A stretch of DNA of 64,000 bases from Cinnamomum chago. Lineage: Eukaryota; Streptophyta; Magnoliopsida; Laurales; Lauraceae. This document shows, piece by piece, positions 41,654 to 53,277 of this stretch. The notes under the pieces were generated by a model. The model ran no database searches and was not told the origin of the DNA. It was given only the letters and a program-made list of their open reading frames with translations. The stretch spans positions 14,279,001 through 14,343,000 of the forward strand of contig CP142453.1 of NCBI GenBank assembly GCA_038049695.1, given 5' to 3'. Within the stretch, counting starts at the first letter, position 1. Each line of letters begins with the position of its first letter. The position numbers and the translations under genes were made by a program.

Positions 41654-44600
41654 GGAGTGCTACACAATGCCCAAGAGTTTTTTAGGAGAAAACGCCCCTC
41701 CTAGTTGGGCCCACTGTGATCATGGAAGTCCATTGGATGGAAAGATTCATATGAGGCCTATCTATATGCAAAATCTCGAGTCCTTAAGATCCTCCTAACC
41801 TTTTGATCCATGGCTCTAAAATCTAATGGTTTAGACTTAGAGGCATTATTTTATTAGGATTTCAATCCAATAGTAATAAAAAGTTGGATGAGTGTTAAAC
41901 TCGGACTTGTGACTATTCATATATGTGGGGGGGGGGGGGGGGGGGTGGGGGTTTGTGCGTGTGAAAAGACTATATTGACTCAACGTCGGCCCCATGACAA
42001 AAAAAAAAGAGGAGCGGAAAAAGGGGCGTTTTTTAGAATTTCCATATATATATTGTCAATATAACATTATGACACAATCACACGTGTAAACAGAACACAA
42101 GACAATCAATAAACTGCCTGAATAATACTGCTACAGCAGTACACAAGGACTGCGCACTCCAATCTAGAGGTTTACAAGGAAAACTACTGTAACATGTATA
42201 GTAACTATATTTCTATAAAGGATCATCGTGAGCCCTCAATGGGATCATCAAATTCACAAACAAATTGTTTCTATCTTCTTCTCTTTACTGGCTTTGACAA
42301 ATAGTACTCATTAAGAATGCCATAAGCAGCAATTAAAATTCATTACCTCTTTTTTTTCGATGGTAAAATATGTGCATTATTGCCCTTATTAAACCAAGAG
42401 AGATGTTAAGGTGCAAGGTGTGTGAGAGCATCTCTACCAGGCTACCAACACATAGTAGTCGATGTTAAGTAGCTGTTTGCGCAGTTTCCCATCACCAATT
42501 GGTTTTGGAAGTACTGGCTAGCAACTCTGGGATGGTATCCAAGCCAACACGTCCCGAGTTCGAAACCACGCAGTGCAAAAAACATGTCACATGCTGAGTT
42601 GTGTGCTTGTGCGGACGTAAGTGAGAGGGGCAAGAAGGCCCCATGTCGCGTTGTAATCTTGTGCGAGAGTGTGTTTCAGGTCTGGATAGATTATTGGCAA
42701 GCGACTCTAAGAGTCGGAACTTATCAATAACCTCTTATGACACACCTCATTGCCCTTGTCAAACCAAGCAAGATATTAACGTGCCGGGTGTATGAGAGCA
42801 TCTTTGCCAGTACTCGAAACTTATCAATAAGCTCCTATGATACACCTCATTGCCCTTATTAAACCAAGAGAGATATTAGCGTGTAGGGTGTATGAAAGCA
42901 TTTCTACCAGTAGTCGGGACTTATCAATAAACTCATGTGATACAAAATTTCACAACTTTGACTATCGATGATCATCTATTAAACTCTCGATGTCGTCCAG
43001 ATGTCAAGCCCTTTAGGAGCGCGAGGGACAAGCCTATGTCAAGCACACCTCCAACAACATTCAAGGAAATAAGCCTACATATATTATCAAATACGGCCAA
43101 CAACATAGCCAGGCCTAGGCTTAATGGGTTGTCGGCCAAATGGGCTCATAGGATTGAATATTAGGCCTTCGGGTTGAAAGACCCATAATTTTGTTGTAAT
43201 CTTAAGAGAGGTGTTTGTAACAATAGCGATCGCCGAGAGCGACTAACCGTGCTTTATACCTATCGTGGTCATATACCTATCGTGGCAAAGGTTTCCGCAT
43301 AGTCGATGCCATATTCCTGGCGGTTGCCGAGAGCGACTAACCGTGCTTTATACCTATCCAAAGAGCCATCAACCTTTAGTTTGACAGAAAAAATCCATTT
43401 GCAGCCAATAGGTTTTGCAGATGAGGGACATGGAACAATATCCCTGGTATGATTCTATTGCAATGTCGTTAATTCGTCGTGCATAGCCTTTTGCCAACAG
43501 TCATGTTTCACCGTCTGCAAGTAAGAAGTCGGAATAGCAATGGAGGAGAGAGCAGCAAACAAAGACGTATGAGTGAACCCATATTTGTCAGGAGGCTTGG
43601 AGATACGCGTAGAGCGTCGAAGCTGGACTGGAGAGGAAGTAGCTTGTGATGAAGCGGGAACAAGATCAGGTGCCGGTGAGGAATCTGGAGGGGGAGGCAG
43701 TAGTGGAACATCCTTGTGACGACGTCGTTCATAAACAATGAGTGGAGAAGAGATCGAGTCAGAAAAATCTGGTAGATGAGAAAAAGAAGGTAAAGGAGAT
43801 GAATGGGTAGAAAAAAAATGTTGATTTTCGAAAAATGTGACATTTCTAGAGATGTGAAGACGGTTGAGCACAGGATCATAACAGAGATACCCCTTTTGGT
43901 GAGATGCGTAGCCAAGGAATGCACATTTGGCAGATTGAGCAGTTAATTTGGTACGTTCGGTCGAGGGAAGATGAACAAAACACACACATCCAAAAATGCG
44001 TAGGTGGGTATAAGTGGGATCTGTATGAAATAGACAAAAGTATGATGTTTGATTGTTGAGGTGGTGGGATGGTAAGCGATTGATTAAATGAACTGCAGTG
44101 GCTAAAGCTTCGGGCCAAAATCGCGCAGGAACTGATGATTCTAAGAGAAGAGAACGAACAGTATCGAGGAGATGTCTGTTTTTTCGTTCAGCAACTCCAT
44201 TCTGTTGAGGAGTATAAGGGCACGATCGCTGTGATAAAATCCCGTATTTTTGCTCTCAGAGTCCCCACAGACACTCTGCCCCTGTCCACAGAAGCTTTTC
44301 ACCAGTCTCCACCAACTCGTGGCTTCCTCAAAAATCAGAACGTGCGGGGAGGCTATTGGCATCTCAGTAGCCAACACTAACGGAGGGTGGGAAAGCCTTA
44401 TTGCTTTTGCTAAGGATAGAGATTCAGTCCTTGGTAGATCCGTCATCTCAAAAAAGAAGTCTAAAAGAAAGGGAAGCAGGGAACTCCATAACCTATCGTG
44501 CTCCATCAACTATGACAGACGCCTAGTTAACAGAGGCAGAGATTCCAGGAAGTGTTGTCAATGAAGGCAATTTCCTGAAATGTTCGGGGTTTAGGGAACT

Positions 44601-47600
44601 CAGTGAAACGGGCAGTTATTAAGGAGGTTTTACACACCTTTAGAGTTGATCTGCTGCTTCTCCAAGAAACTAAGCTCAGCTCAATCTCTCAATCAATTAT
44701 CAGAGATCTTTGGGGTAACAGTAGATGTCTTTGGGTCTCCCTTAATGCAGTTGGATCTTCTGGAGGTATTCTGCTCTGCTGGAATAGCAGGAAGTACATC
44801 ATGAAAGATCATTTCATCGGTTCCTACTCTGTCTCGGCAGTGATTGAAGATAAGACAAATGGCTCCTCCTGGATAGCCTCCTCTGTTTATGGCCCTACTG
44901 ACAGCAGACTTCGTAGCAGCTTTTGGCAAGAGCTTGACTCCATTCGCAATAGATGGGCAGGCCCCTGGTGCATCGGTGGCGACTGGAACATCACCAGATT
45001 CCCTTCAGAAAAATCGGGAGGTGGCAGAATCTCAGCTGATATGGAATCCTTCTCAAATTGGATTAACTCCCACTACCTCGTTGATCTTCAGTTAGGAGGG
45101 GCAAATTTCACCTGGTCTAATCACCAAAATCCTCCAACCTTGTCGTGCCTTGATAGATTCCTGGTCACCGGGAATTGGATTGACTTGTATCCTGAAGTTT
45201 GCCAATTAGCCCTTCCGAAGCCAACTTCTGATCACTGTCCCATCCTCCTAGATTGCAAAAGTCTTAAGTGGGGACCCTCTCCCTTTCGCTTAGAGTTAAT
45301 GTGGCTGGAAGACAAAAACTTCTCTGCTTTGATCAAGGAATGGTGGAATAGCTATGATCTCAGAGGTTGGGCTGGCTTCAGACTCTCCGAGAAGCTCAAG
45401 CAGTTGAAGTTTAGCATTAAAGATTGGAGGACTAACAACTTTGTGCGTGTTGAAACTATCAAGGCTAAACTTTTAGAAGATATTCAATCTATTGATTCCA
45501 AGGAAGAATCCCAAGGGCTTTCCGAAGCAGATATCGCTACGAGGTTGAACTTAAAAGATCTTTTTGAGCGCAAAGTCCGTGAAGAAGAGATCAAATGGAA
45601 ACAAAGATCTAGGTGTCGTTGGCTAAAGGAAGGGGACAAGAACACCAAATTTTTCCATAGCCTGGCCACCGCCAAAATGAGGGGCAACAAGATTAACTAA
45701 TTGATGGCCGACGGCAATAGATTAGAGGACAGGGATGGGATCATCAACCACATCCTCAGTTTCTTTCAAAGCCTGTACAAAAAAGATAGCAACAACAAGC
45801 CTTCCTTAGACAATCTCAATTTCTCCACCATTAGTGAGGAGGATGCGCATTGGTTGGAAGAAGAGTTCCAGGAGGAAGAGTCAAATCAGCGGTCTTCAAT
45901 CTTGCTAGCGATAAAGCTCCAGGCCCAGATGGTTTTCCCATGTCTTTCTTCCATACCTTCTGGGACATACTTAGAGTTGATGTTATGGCCTTTATGAAAG
46001 AATTTCACTCTAGAGGAAGGCTATCCAAATCGATCGGTGCCTCTTTCATAGCCCTTATCCCAAAGAAGACCGGGGCTGATAGTGTTAAAGACTTTAGGCC
46101 AATCAGCCTCCTAGGCAGCATCTACAAAATTCTGGCAAAAGTGCTAGCTTCCAGACTACAAAAAATACTTCCTTCCATCATCTCTCTCTCTCAAGGAGCC
46201 TTTGTTCAAGGAAGACAGATCTTAGACGGGGTTCTTGCTGCCAATGAGTGTATCCACTCCAGATATAAGGACAAACTTCCAGGAATCATTTGCAAACTCG
46301 ACTTGGAAAAGGCCTTTGACATGGTGGATTGGGACTTCCTTATCTACTTGATGCGCAGGATGGGCTTTCTTTCTAAATGGAGGTCTTGGATCAAAGAATG
46401 CATTTCATCTGCTATCTTCTCCATTCTTATCAATGGATCCCCTTATGGTTTTTTTCCTGCTGAAAGGGGCTTACGTCAGGGGGACCCCTTGTCTGCATTT
46501 CTATTCGTCATTGTTGGTGAAGCCCTAAGTCGGATGCTCTCCAAAGCAGAAGATTGCAATCTGATTCATGGATTCAAGCCCTCTCAAAATGCTCCTTCTG
46601 TCTCTCACCTCCAATATGCAGATGATACCCTCCTTTTTTGCGACGCTGATGAGGACCAAATTAAAAATTTGGTGGCTATTCTCAGATGTTTTGAAGCTGT
46701 CTCGGGTCTTAGGATTAATTTCTCAAAAACTTCCATCCTCGGAGTCTCAACTGAAGACATCTCCCTTCATCACTTTGCTACTATCTTGGGGTGCAGAGTG
46801 GACTTCTTCCCATCCACCTACCTTGGCCTTCCCTTATGCCTAGATAAAGTGCCTAAATCTATTTGGAACCCAGTTCTTGAAAGGATCGAGAAAAAGCTAT
46901 CTTCTTGGAAAGCAAAATATTTATCCCTAGGAGGAAGAATTACGTTGATCCAATCGGCCCTTGCTAACCTTCCCATCTACTACATGTCCATCCTCAAATG
47001 CCCCGCCGCCATCATTGATCGCATTAAGAAGCTTCAAAGAGACTTCCTCTAGCAAGGCAGTGAGGATTCTAAAAAATTCCACTTGGTTAACTGGAAAACA
47101 GTCTGCTCCCCTAAAGACTCTGGTGGTCTTGTCTTGGAATAAGACCTTTAAGGATCATGAATCAGGCTTTGCTGGGTAAATGGCTTTGGAGACTTGGGGA
47201 CGATTCAGAAGGTCTTTGGAAAAAAATCCTTGTAGCAAAATACAAAGTGAGACGTTTAGGGTGGGATATCTCTCCTCCTCCGCGAAGATGCTCTAAATTC
47301 TGGAAAGGGATTCACAGTTCAAATGCTCCTTTTACCCGTTTTATCCGCTTCCGCGTTGGCAATGGGGAGAAAATTTTCTTCTGGCACGATACTTGGGCTG
47401 GGAATTCCACTTTAGCGCTTCAGTTCCCTGATCTCTACAGATGTGCCAGAAACAGAAATGCTAAGATCAGAGACTATCTTAACACAAGCACTAACAATAA
47501 TTTGTGGTGGCCTATTTTCAGAAGGAATCTTTCAGAGGCAGAAGAATCTAATCTCTTCAATCTCCTTGAGGTGCTCAATGGCATAGATATCTCTAGAGAA

Positions 47601-50600
47601 GGGCAAGACAGCAGAATATGGATCCCTTTCCGTGATGGCTCATTTTCAGTATCTTCCTTCTCCTCCGCTCTATCATCCATTTCAGCTGCTTGTCGAAGTT
47701 GGTCAGCTTTATGGAAAATCAAGGCCCCTCCCAGAGTTAATGCTTTTACTTGGCTTGCCCTCCGTAATAAAATTCTAACGATGGATAATCTTCGCAGAAG
47801 GCACATCACCCTTGTCAATGCCTGTCCCCTATGCTTAGCTGATGAGGAATCAGTTGATCATCTTCTGCTCCATTGCAAGCAATCTAAAGCCCTTTGGTCT
47901 GCAATCCTGTATGAGTTCAATTGTAGCTGGGTCATGCCGCAATCCTTACGAGACCTGTTTCATCAGTGGACTACCCCAATCAAAACCTCCAAATCGAAGA
48001 TCATGTGGCGGGTATCCTTTTTGGCTTGTATCTGGACGATTTGGAAAGAGAGAAACAGAAGATGTTTCGAAGGGATTACTTCCTCCAAAGAAGACTTAAT
48101 CCTTAGAATGAAACTCTGCGTTGCCTCGTGGGTCTCTTATCTTCCAGATTTTTGGGGCTATTCTACTAATGCTCTAGTGTTCAATTGGAGGGAAATCATT
48201 TCATCTTGACTTGATTCTCTGTCCCTCTCCTTGTTTCTGTTTCCCCTCCTTTTGGGAGGTGGCTGTTTTTTGGGGTTTTACCCGGCCGCTTCTCAGTATA
48301 ATTCTTTTATACTGTAAAGCTCTTTTGTAATTTCCTTTTTTCTATCAATACAAGTTACCATTTCAAAAAAAAAAAAATCCCGTATTTTTGCAAAAAAGTC
48401 TGAAACGGATGGGACATATATTCCCCTCCTGAATCAGATCGAAGAACTTTTATGCGAGTAGAAAACTGATTTTTCAACATATGCCATAAATTTTTGGAAA
48501 GCATCAAAGACTTCAGATTTAGAGTGTAAGAAATAAACCCAAGTGAATCTACTATGATCATCAATGAAAGTGGCAAAATATTTGAAATTTGTACGAGAGA
48601 TTACAGGAGTAATCCCCCAGACGTCACTATGAATAATGTCAAAGCAATTTGAAGCCATAGTAGATTTGGAAGAAAAGAGAAGAACTTTACTTTTTCCAAG
48701 TTTGCAAACAGAGCACTCATCAGAAATGTGACGAAAAGATGTTTTATTTTCATTAAGACTACCAGTGTTTAACATCAAAGATAACAATTTTGAATGAGGA
48801 TGGCCTAATCTATTATGCCAGAGCCTCCAAACACCTTGAGGAGAAAAACAAGAAAAGGCAGAGAGCTGGTTATTCTGTGAGGGAGGCAGAACGAGAGGAA
48901 ACAAGTGTCCACACTTAGGCCCCTTCGCGATCACCGTCCCCGACACTTGATCCTGCACAACACAACCAGAGCGAGAGAAGGAAACATTACAATTTTCATC
49001 AATCAATTGTCCAACAGATAGAAGATTTGTAGTGAGATGAGGAGAAAGAAAGACATTTGTGAGAGGTAAGGAATGAATGATATCACCAGTAGCTGTAATA
49101 GGAAGCTTTTGACCATCAGCAGTATGAACTTGTAAATTTCCATTGTATGGTTGCAGATTAGATAGATGAGCGGTGGAAGAGGTCATATGATTGGAAGCTC
49201 CAGAATCAATAAACCATATGGAGGAAGAGGAGTGGTGGTTACCTGAAATGCCAAGTGCAGAGAAGGCATTTATGATCATCTGTTGAATAAGCTCAGGAGT
49301 GATTTGAGGAACAATAGTGGAGGCAGAAGGTGGTGAAGGCATGACTGGTGCCGAAGGACTAGCACTAGAAGAAGTAACATCTGCAGTATTGACATGATAT
49401 GCTCGTGGAGTGCGATTTTGTGGCCGCCTTTTGCATTCGGTAATAACATGACCATTCGATTTGCAATAATTACAAAACTTGGTCTTACACTGTGAGGCAT
49501 AGTGTCCATAATTTTTGCAGCCAAAATATTGGATTTTGCTGAGATCTCTTGCTGGAGGTTTGTCCTTTTGAAGCAGAAGTAGTATGATGAACGATCCCTC
49601 CTGGGGTGTAATTGGTAGTGGTAGCAAATGCGACATCAGAAGGATTTCCGGAGGACTGTTGCTTCAGAGCATGCTGAGTGATCTGACTTTGTTCCTCTCG
49701 CAAGAGTTCATTAAGACACCCATTCAGGGATGGAGATGGAACCCTGCTCATCAGATTGGAATGAAGGATCTCATATTCAGATCTTAATTTCATGAGGAAC
49801 TGGTCTCTGTGAGAAGTTGCCTGTAATTTTTGAATCTCAGAAAGAGCGGCCTCAGAGACATTGAGGTATTTGATTTCATCATATTCAACCCATAAATTAA
49901 GAAAACCTGTATAATAATCCTGGATGGAAGAAGTCCCTTGGGTATACTGAGCAATCTCCAGTTCAAGCTGGTATTGTCGGGCAGAGTTCCCTTGGTGATA
50001 CACTTGCTTCAGATATTCCCACATCTCCTTAGAGGTCTTGTACGGTTTGAGATTCAGGATATATTGGGGTTCAACAGAACCAAGAATCCAGGTTTTTATT
50101 TTGGCATCCTTTGTATTCCAAGAGAGGATTTTTTTCTCATCTTCCTTAGGTCGCGGATCTAATCCGGAAACAAGTCCCCACATTTCCTTTCCTTCAAGAT
50201 AGACTTGAAATTGATAGGACCAGGAAGTATAATTTTTTCCATTAAATTTAATCAATGCAATGTCATGCTTTTCCATGGCAGTAATGAAGAGATCTATGAA
50301 ACTTGTGCAAGAGAATCCAACTGTTTCTTAAAAGAATGGCTAACCAGAGAGAGGAAGAGTTCCCAGGTTGCAACAGAGGAGTCCAAGTTTGCAACAGAGA
50401 GGTCAGATAAGCCAATTTCCAAACATAACACCTTCAAGCAAAAGAAATGTCCAAAAATAGGCCCAGGCGACCAGGAAATTTCAGAGAGAAGAAGGTGCAG
50501 CAGCCAACAGGGGTATGTTATGATCAATCAGAGATCATAGGATGATGAAGACCACAAATTCGCACCAAACAAACCAGATTGCTCACCAAAAAGATCAAAA

Positions 50601-53221
50601 TCCAAAAACTTGGACGGCTGTGATGAAAAGATACAACAGAAAATGGAATTTCTCTAAAAAGGGTAGAAAGCCTACCTCTGAGATGCTAAAAATCCACAAA
50701 AAATGCCCACAAATACCAGAAGAAGTGGTCGACCAGATTGGTTGCAAGATCCAGATACATCAGTGTGGATCTGGGGTGGGCCACGTGTGATCACATCTTG
50801 ATCAGACCAGTGGATGAAGATTCCTTGAGTAGAGAAGACACTCGATGACTTCCAATGCTTGGAAGATGAAGAAGATCACTCAGAAACTCTCAGGGCTCTG
50901 ATACCATGTCAAAGCCAGTAAAGAGAAGAAGAAAGACACAATTGATTTGTGAATCTGATGATCCCATTGAGGGCTCACGATGTTCCTTTATAGAAATATA
51001 GTTACTATACATGTTACAGTAATTGTAGCAATCACTAGATTATAGCCAATCTAATCTAATCATAATCTAAATTACATCTCTTAATATGGTAATGATATAA
51101 ATTACATATCTGTACACATGCGTTAACTTATCTCCCAAGTTTGGGCTTTATTTGTCATGGGTTGTGACCCACTGACCCATTTAGCACTAGCCCATTTGAC
51201 ATATATGATGCATGGAACCCTCATAAAAACCCTAGAAAACTTGCTAAACAAATCTCCTACTACAAATAGAAGTCTCCACTACTAATTTTCTCTTAAAAAT
51301 ACTGCAATTACTGAATGAAAAATAAAGAACAAGACCCAATTCCAGATCTGGACATCCCAGACACACCTGCCGAGGGCCTCACATGGGCCATGCTTCCACA
51401 AAAAAGACCCCATGATTTTGAAGTACTCCTTCGGGCGACTCTATTCATATGCGTTTTGATAGGTTGGACTTGGGTTGGCCCATCAACCAACTCTTCAAAA
51501 ATCAGCACATGTTCTGTGTTTTTAAGAGACTGCATGTTCTGAAATTTCAAAATAGTTACTGTTTTCTCTTTCATTTCCAAACCAGCCCCTGTCTTCACTT
51601 TTTACTTAAAATCTTAGACTGTTTGGAACTTGGATCCTTGTCAATTCTTGATAAACGCCTGCGGGCCTCCTAGCGATGCTCAATCTGCTTCATGCAGCTG
51701 TCTCAACTTCAAATTTGTGATGAATAATCCATTCTGCATCACATTATGCAAAAATCACATATAAAATTCCAATTGCATCCACAATCATGTCATAAATGCA
51801 ATCCTTATAAAACAGAAACTAATTAAACTGACTACACTTTTGAGATGAACAAAGGAGAAGGTCCTTTCATTCAAGAATTTCAGTTAATCCCTGCCCCTCC
51901 CCGTGCAGGCCCAAAAAAAGAAAGAAAATTTTTTCATTCTGTTCACATCAATCTTTATGTTTCTCAACTAGGCAAAATTTATAACACGGTGTCTATGTGA
52001 AAATCATTAGTGAAGATCAGAAATGCCCAAATCATCCTAAGATTTCCAGAATATCACAGAAGGTAACTTTTAGACAGGACTCTAAACATTTTACACATGG
52101 GTGTGTGCTGAAATGTGACCAAATGTCTTGTGTAATTGATCTAACACCAGAGAACTTATTGGATCGATTGGAAATGTTATAAGCTTCTATCTCTTATATT
52201 GTTCCATCTCTTTGTAATGCCCTTTAGGACTTTACCATTTGTCAACATCAAAAGCAAACCTATTGTTTCTTTCTATCTAGACTATGCATATCAGAATGTA
52301 GAGATATCCATTTTAATGTTTGGAATGGAGTTTTTTTTAGCATACCACTTTGTTTAGTTTGATTGTGATATTTCACATAATCATATCATTGGATGATGCC
52401 ATTCCAGAATCCGGTTGATAAGCCTAAATGAAAAGCTTAAGAAATTAATATTTGTTGGATCAATCCTTTGCAATAAATTCATAACATCAGTGCAAATAGC
52501 AACCTTTTCTCACTTCGATGCTTAATAGTTTTGGTTATGATGATCTTTCTAGCAATGACTCACCAATGTAACTGGAGAATATGTAATTAAATTGTTTCTT
52601 TGTCATATGATCTATGGTTTCAATTGTGTAGGCACTTGTTCTATATGAATCTCTCAGGAGCTTTACCGCCTGTGCTGGATCAACTCTCTTATCTGAAGAT
52701 ATTGTGAGTTACTAAATCTTCTAAATGCAGGATCAAGAAAAAAAGCTAATAATTGGAAACTTACAACTGAAGTCTAATTTATCTGAATGTTGTCATGGTT
52801 TCACGGGCCTCTAGCAATCTGACCCCCCCTTCCCTTTTTGTCCTGTTGTTTTGGAAGGAACTTTATGTGGAACAAGATGAGTGGACATATACCAAAGGAG
52901 ATAGGAAATATGACTGCTTTGGAATTCTTGTAAGTTGAATTGCATTATTTTGTATTTGCTTTTTCTTTGTACAGGCTACTGGCATTGAAAATTAGGCTAT
53001 AGGCAGCATGGTTTTAAAAAGGTCTGTTACCTGTTTTTGGTGGAAATGGTTGGAATTGAAATGGCAGCCATGCAAAATTGATAGTTATCTTACTGTTAAT
53101 CATCCTTGGATATTAGCACTAGCAATCCATTCTAAGGGTTTAATATTATTAATTCTGAGTCCCATAAGTTATTGGTTGATTTGATGGGAACCCCACCGCC
53201 CCCAACCCACAACCAACACCA

Positions 53222-53277
<56 letters not shown>

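Larger units (their letters stand above)
44254..48373 (+). mobile_element. L1-type LINE, 5'-truncated, inserted in copia 1
   Basis: Non-LTR retrotransposon of about 4.1 kb with a terminal A run (about 48365-48376). It is bounded by a target duplication AATCCCGTATTTTTGC (plus As shared with the tail) ending at 44253 and 48391. It contains the end of ORF1 and an ORF2 with endonuclease, reverse transcriptase and zf-RVT regions. Several stops and a frameshift make it defective. Plant L1 elements are usually 6-7 kb, so most of ORF1 and the promoter are missing. Confidence 0.95.
43236..51202 (-). mobile_element. Copia 1: truncated Ty1/copia retrotransposon with nested LINE
   Basis: Minus-strand element. 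The 5' LTR starts TGTCAAAGCC at 50907 and probably ends near 51202. The primer site GCTCTGATACCA (50895-50906) abuts it. After a ~620-bp leader come gag (50276-49485), then protease and integrase (49636-48355), interrupted by a LINE (44254-48373), then integrase C-terminal region and the beginning of reverse transcriptase (44235-43236). The rest of RT, RNase H and the 3' LTR are missing. Frameshifts make it defective. Confidence 0.88.
39511..52631 (+). other. Gene 2 intron (13.1 kb) with nested retroelements
   Basis: Donor GTACGT at 39511, acceptor TGTGTAG at 52625-52631. It hosts a long-TIR element, a solo LTR, a TRIM fragment, copia 1 and the LINE inside copia 1. The stretch 51203-52630 shows no recognisable element or gene. 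Confidence 0.75.

Noticed and set aside
41650-42045. MITE between the TA microsatellite and the solo LTR
   Set aside because: The ends share only short words (AAAACGCCCC) and could not be aligned as terminal inverted repeats with confidence.
42054-51202. A normal two-LTR element bounded by 42054-42299 and 50907-51202
   Set aside because: The two LTRs are in opposite orientation, and neither polypurine tract nor matching target duplication is present at the left copy.
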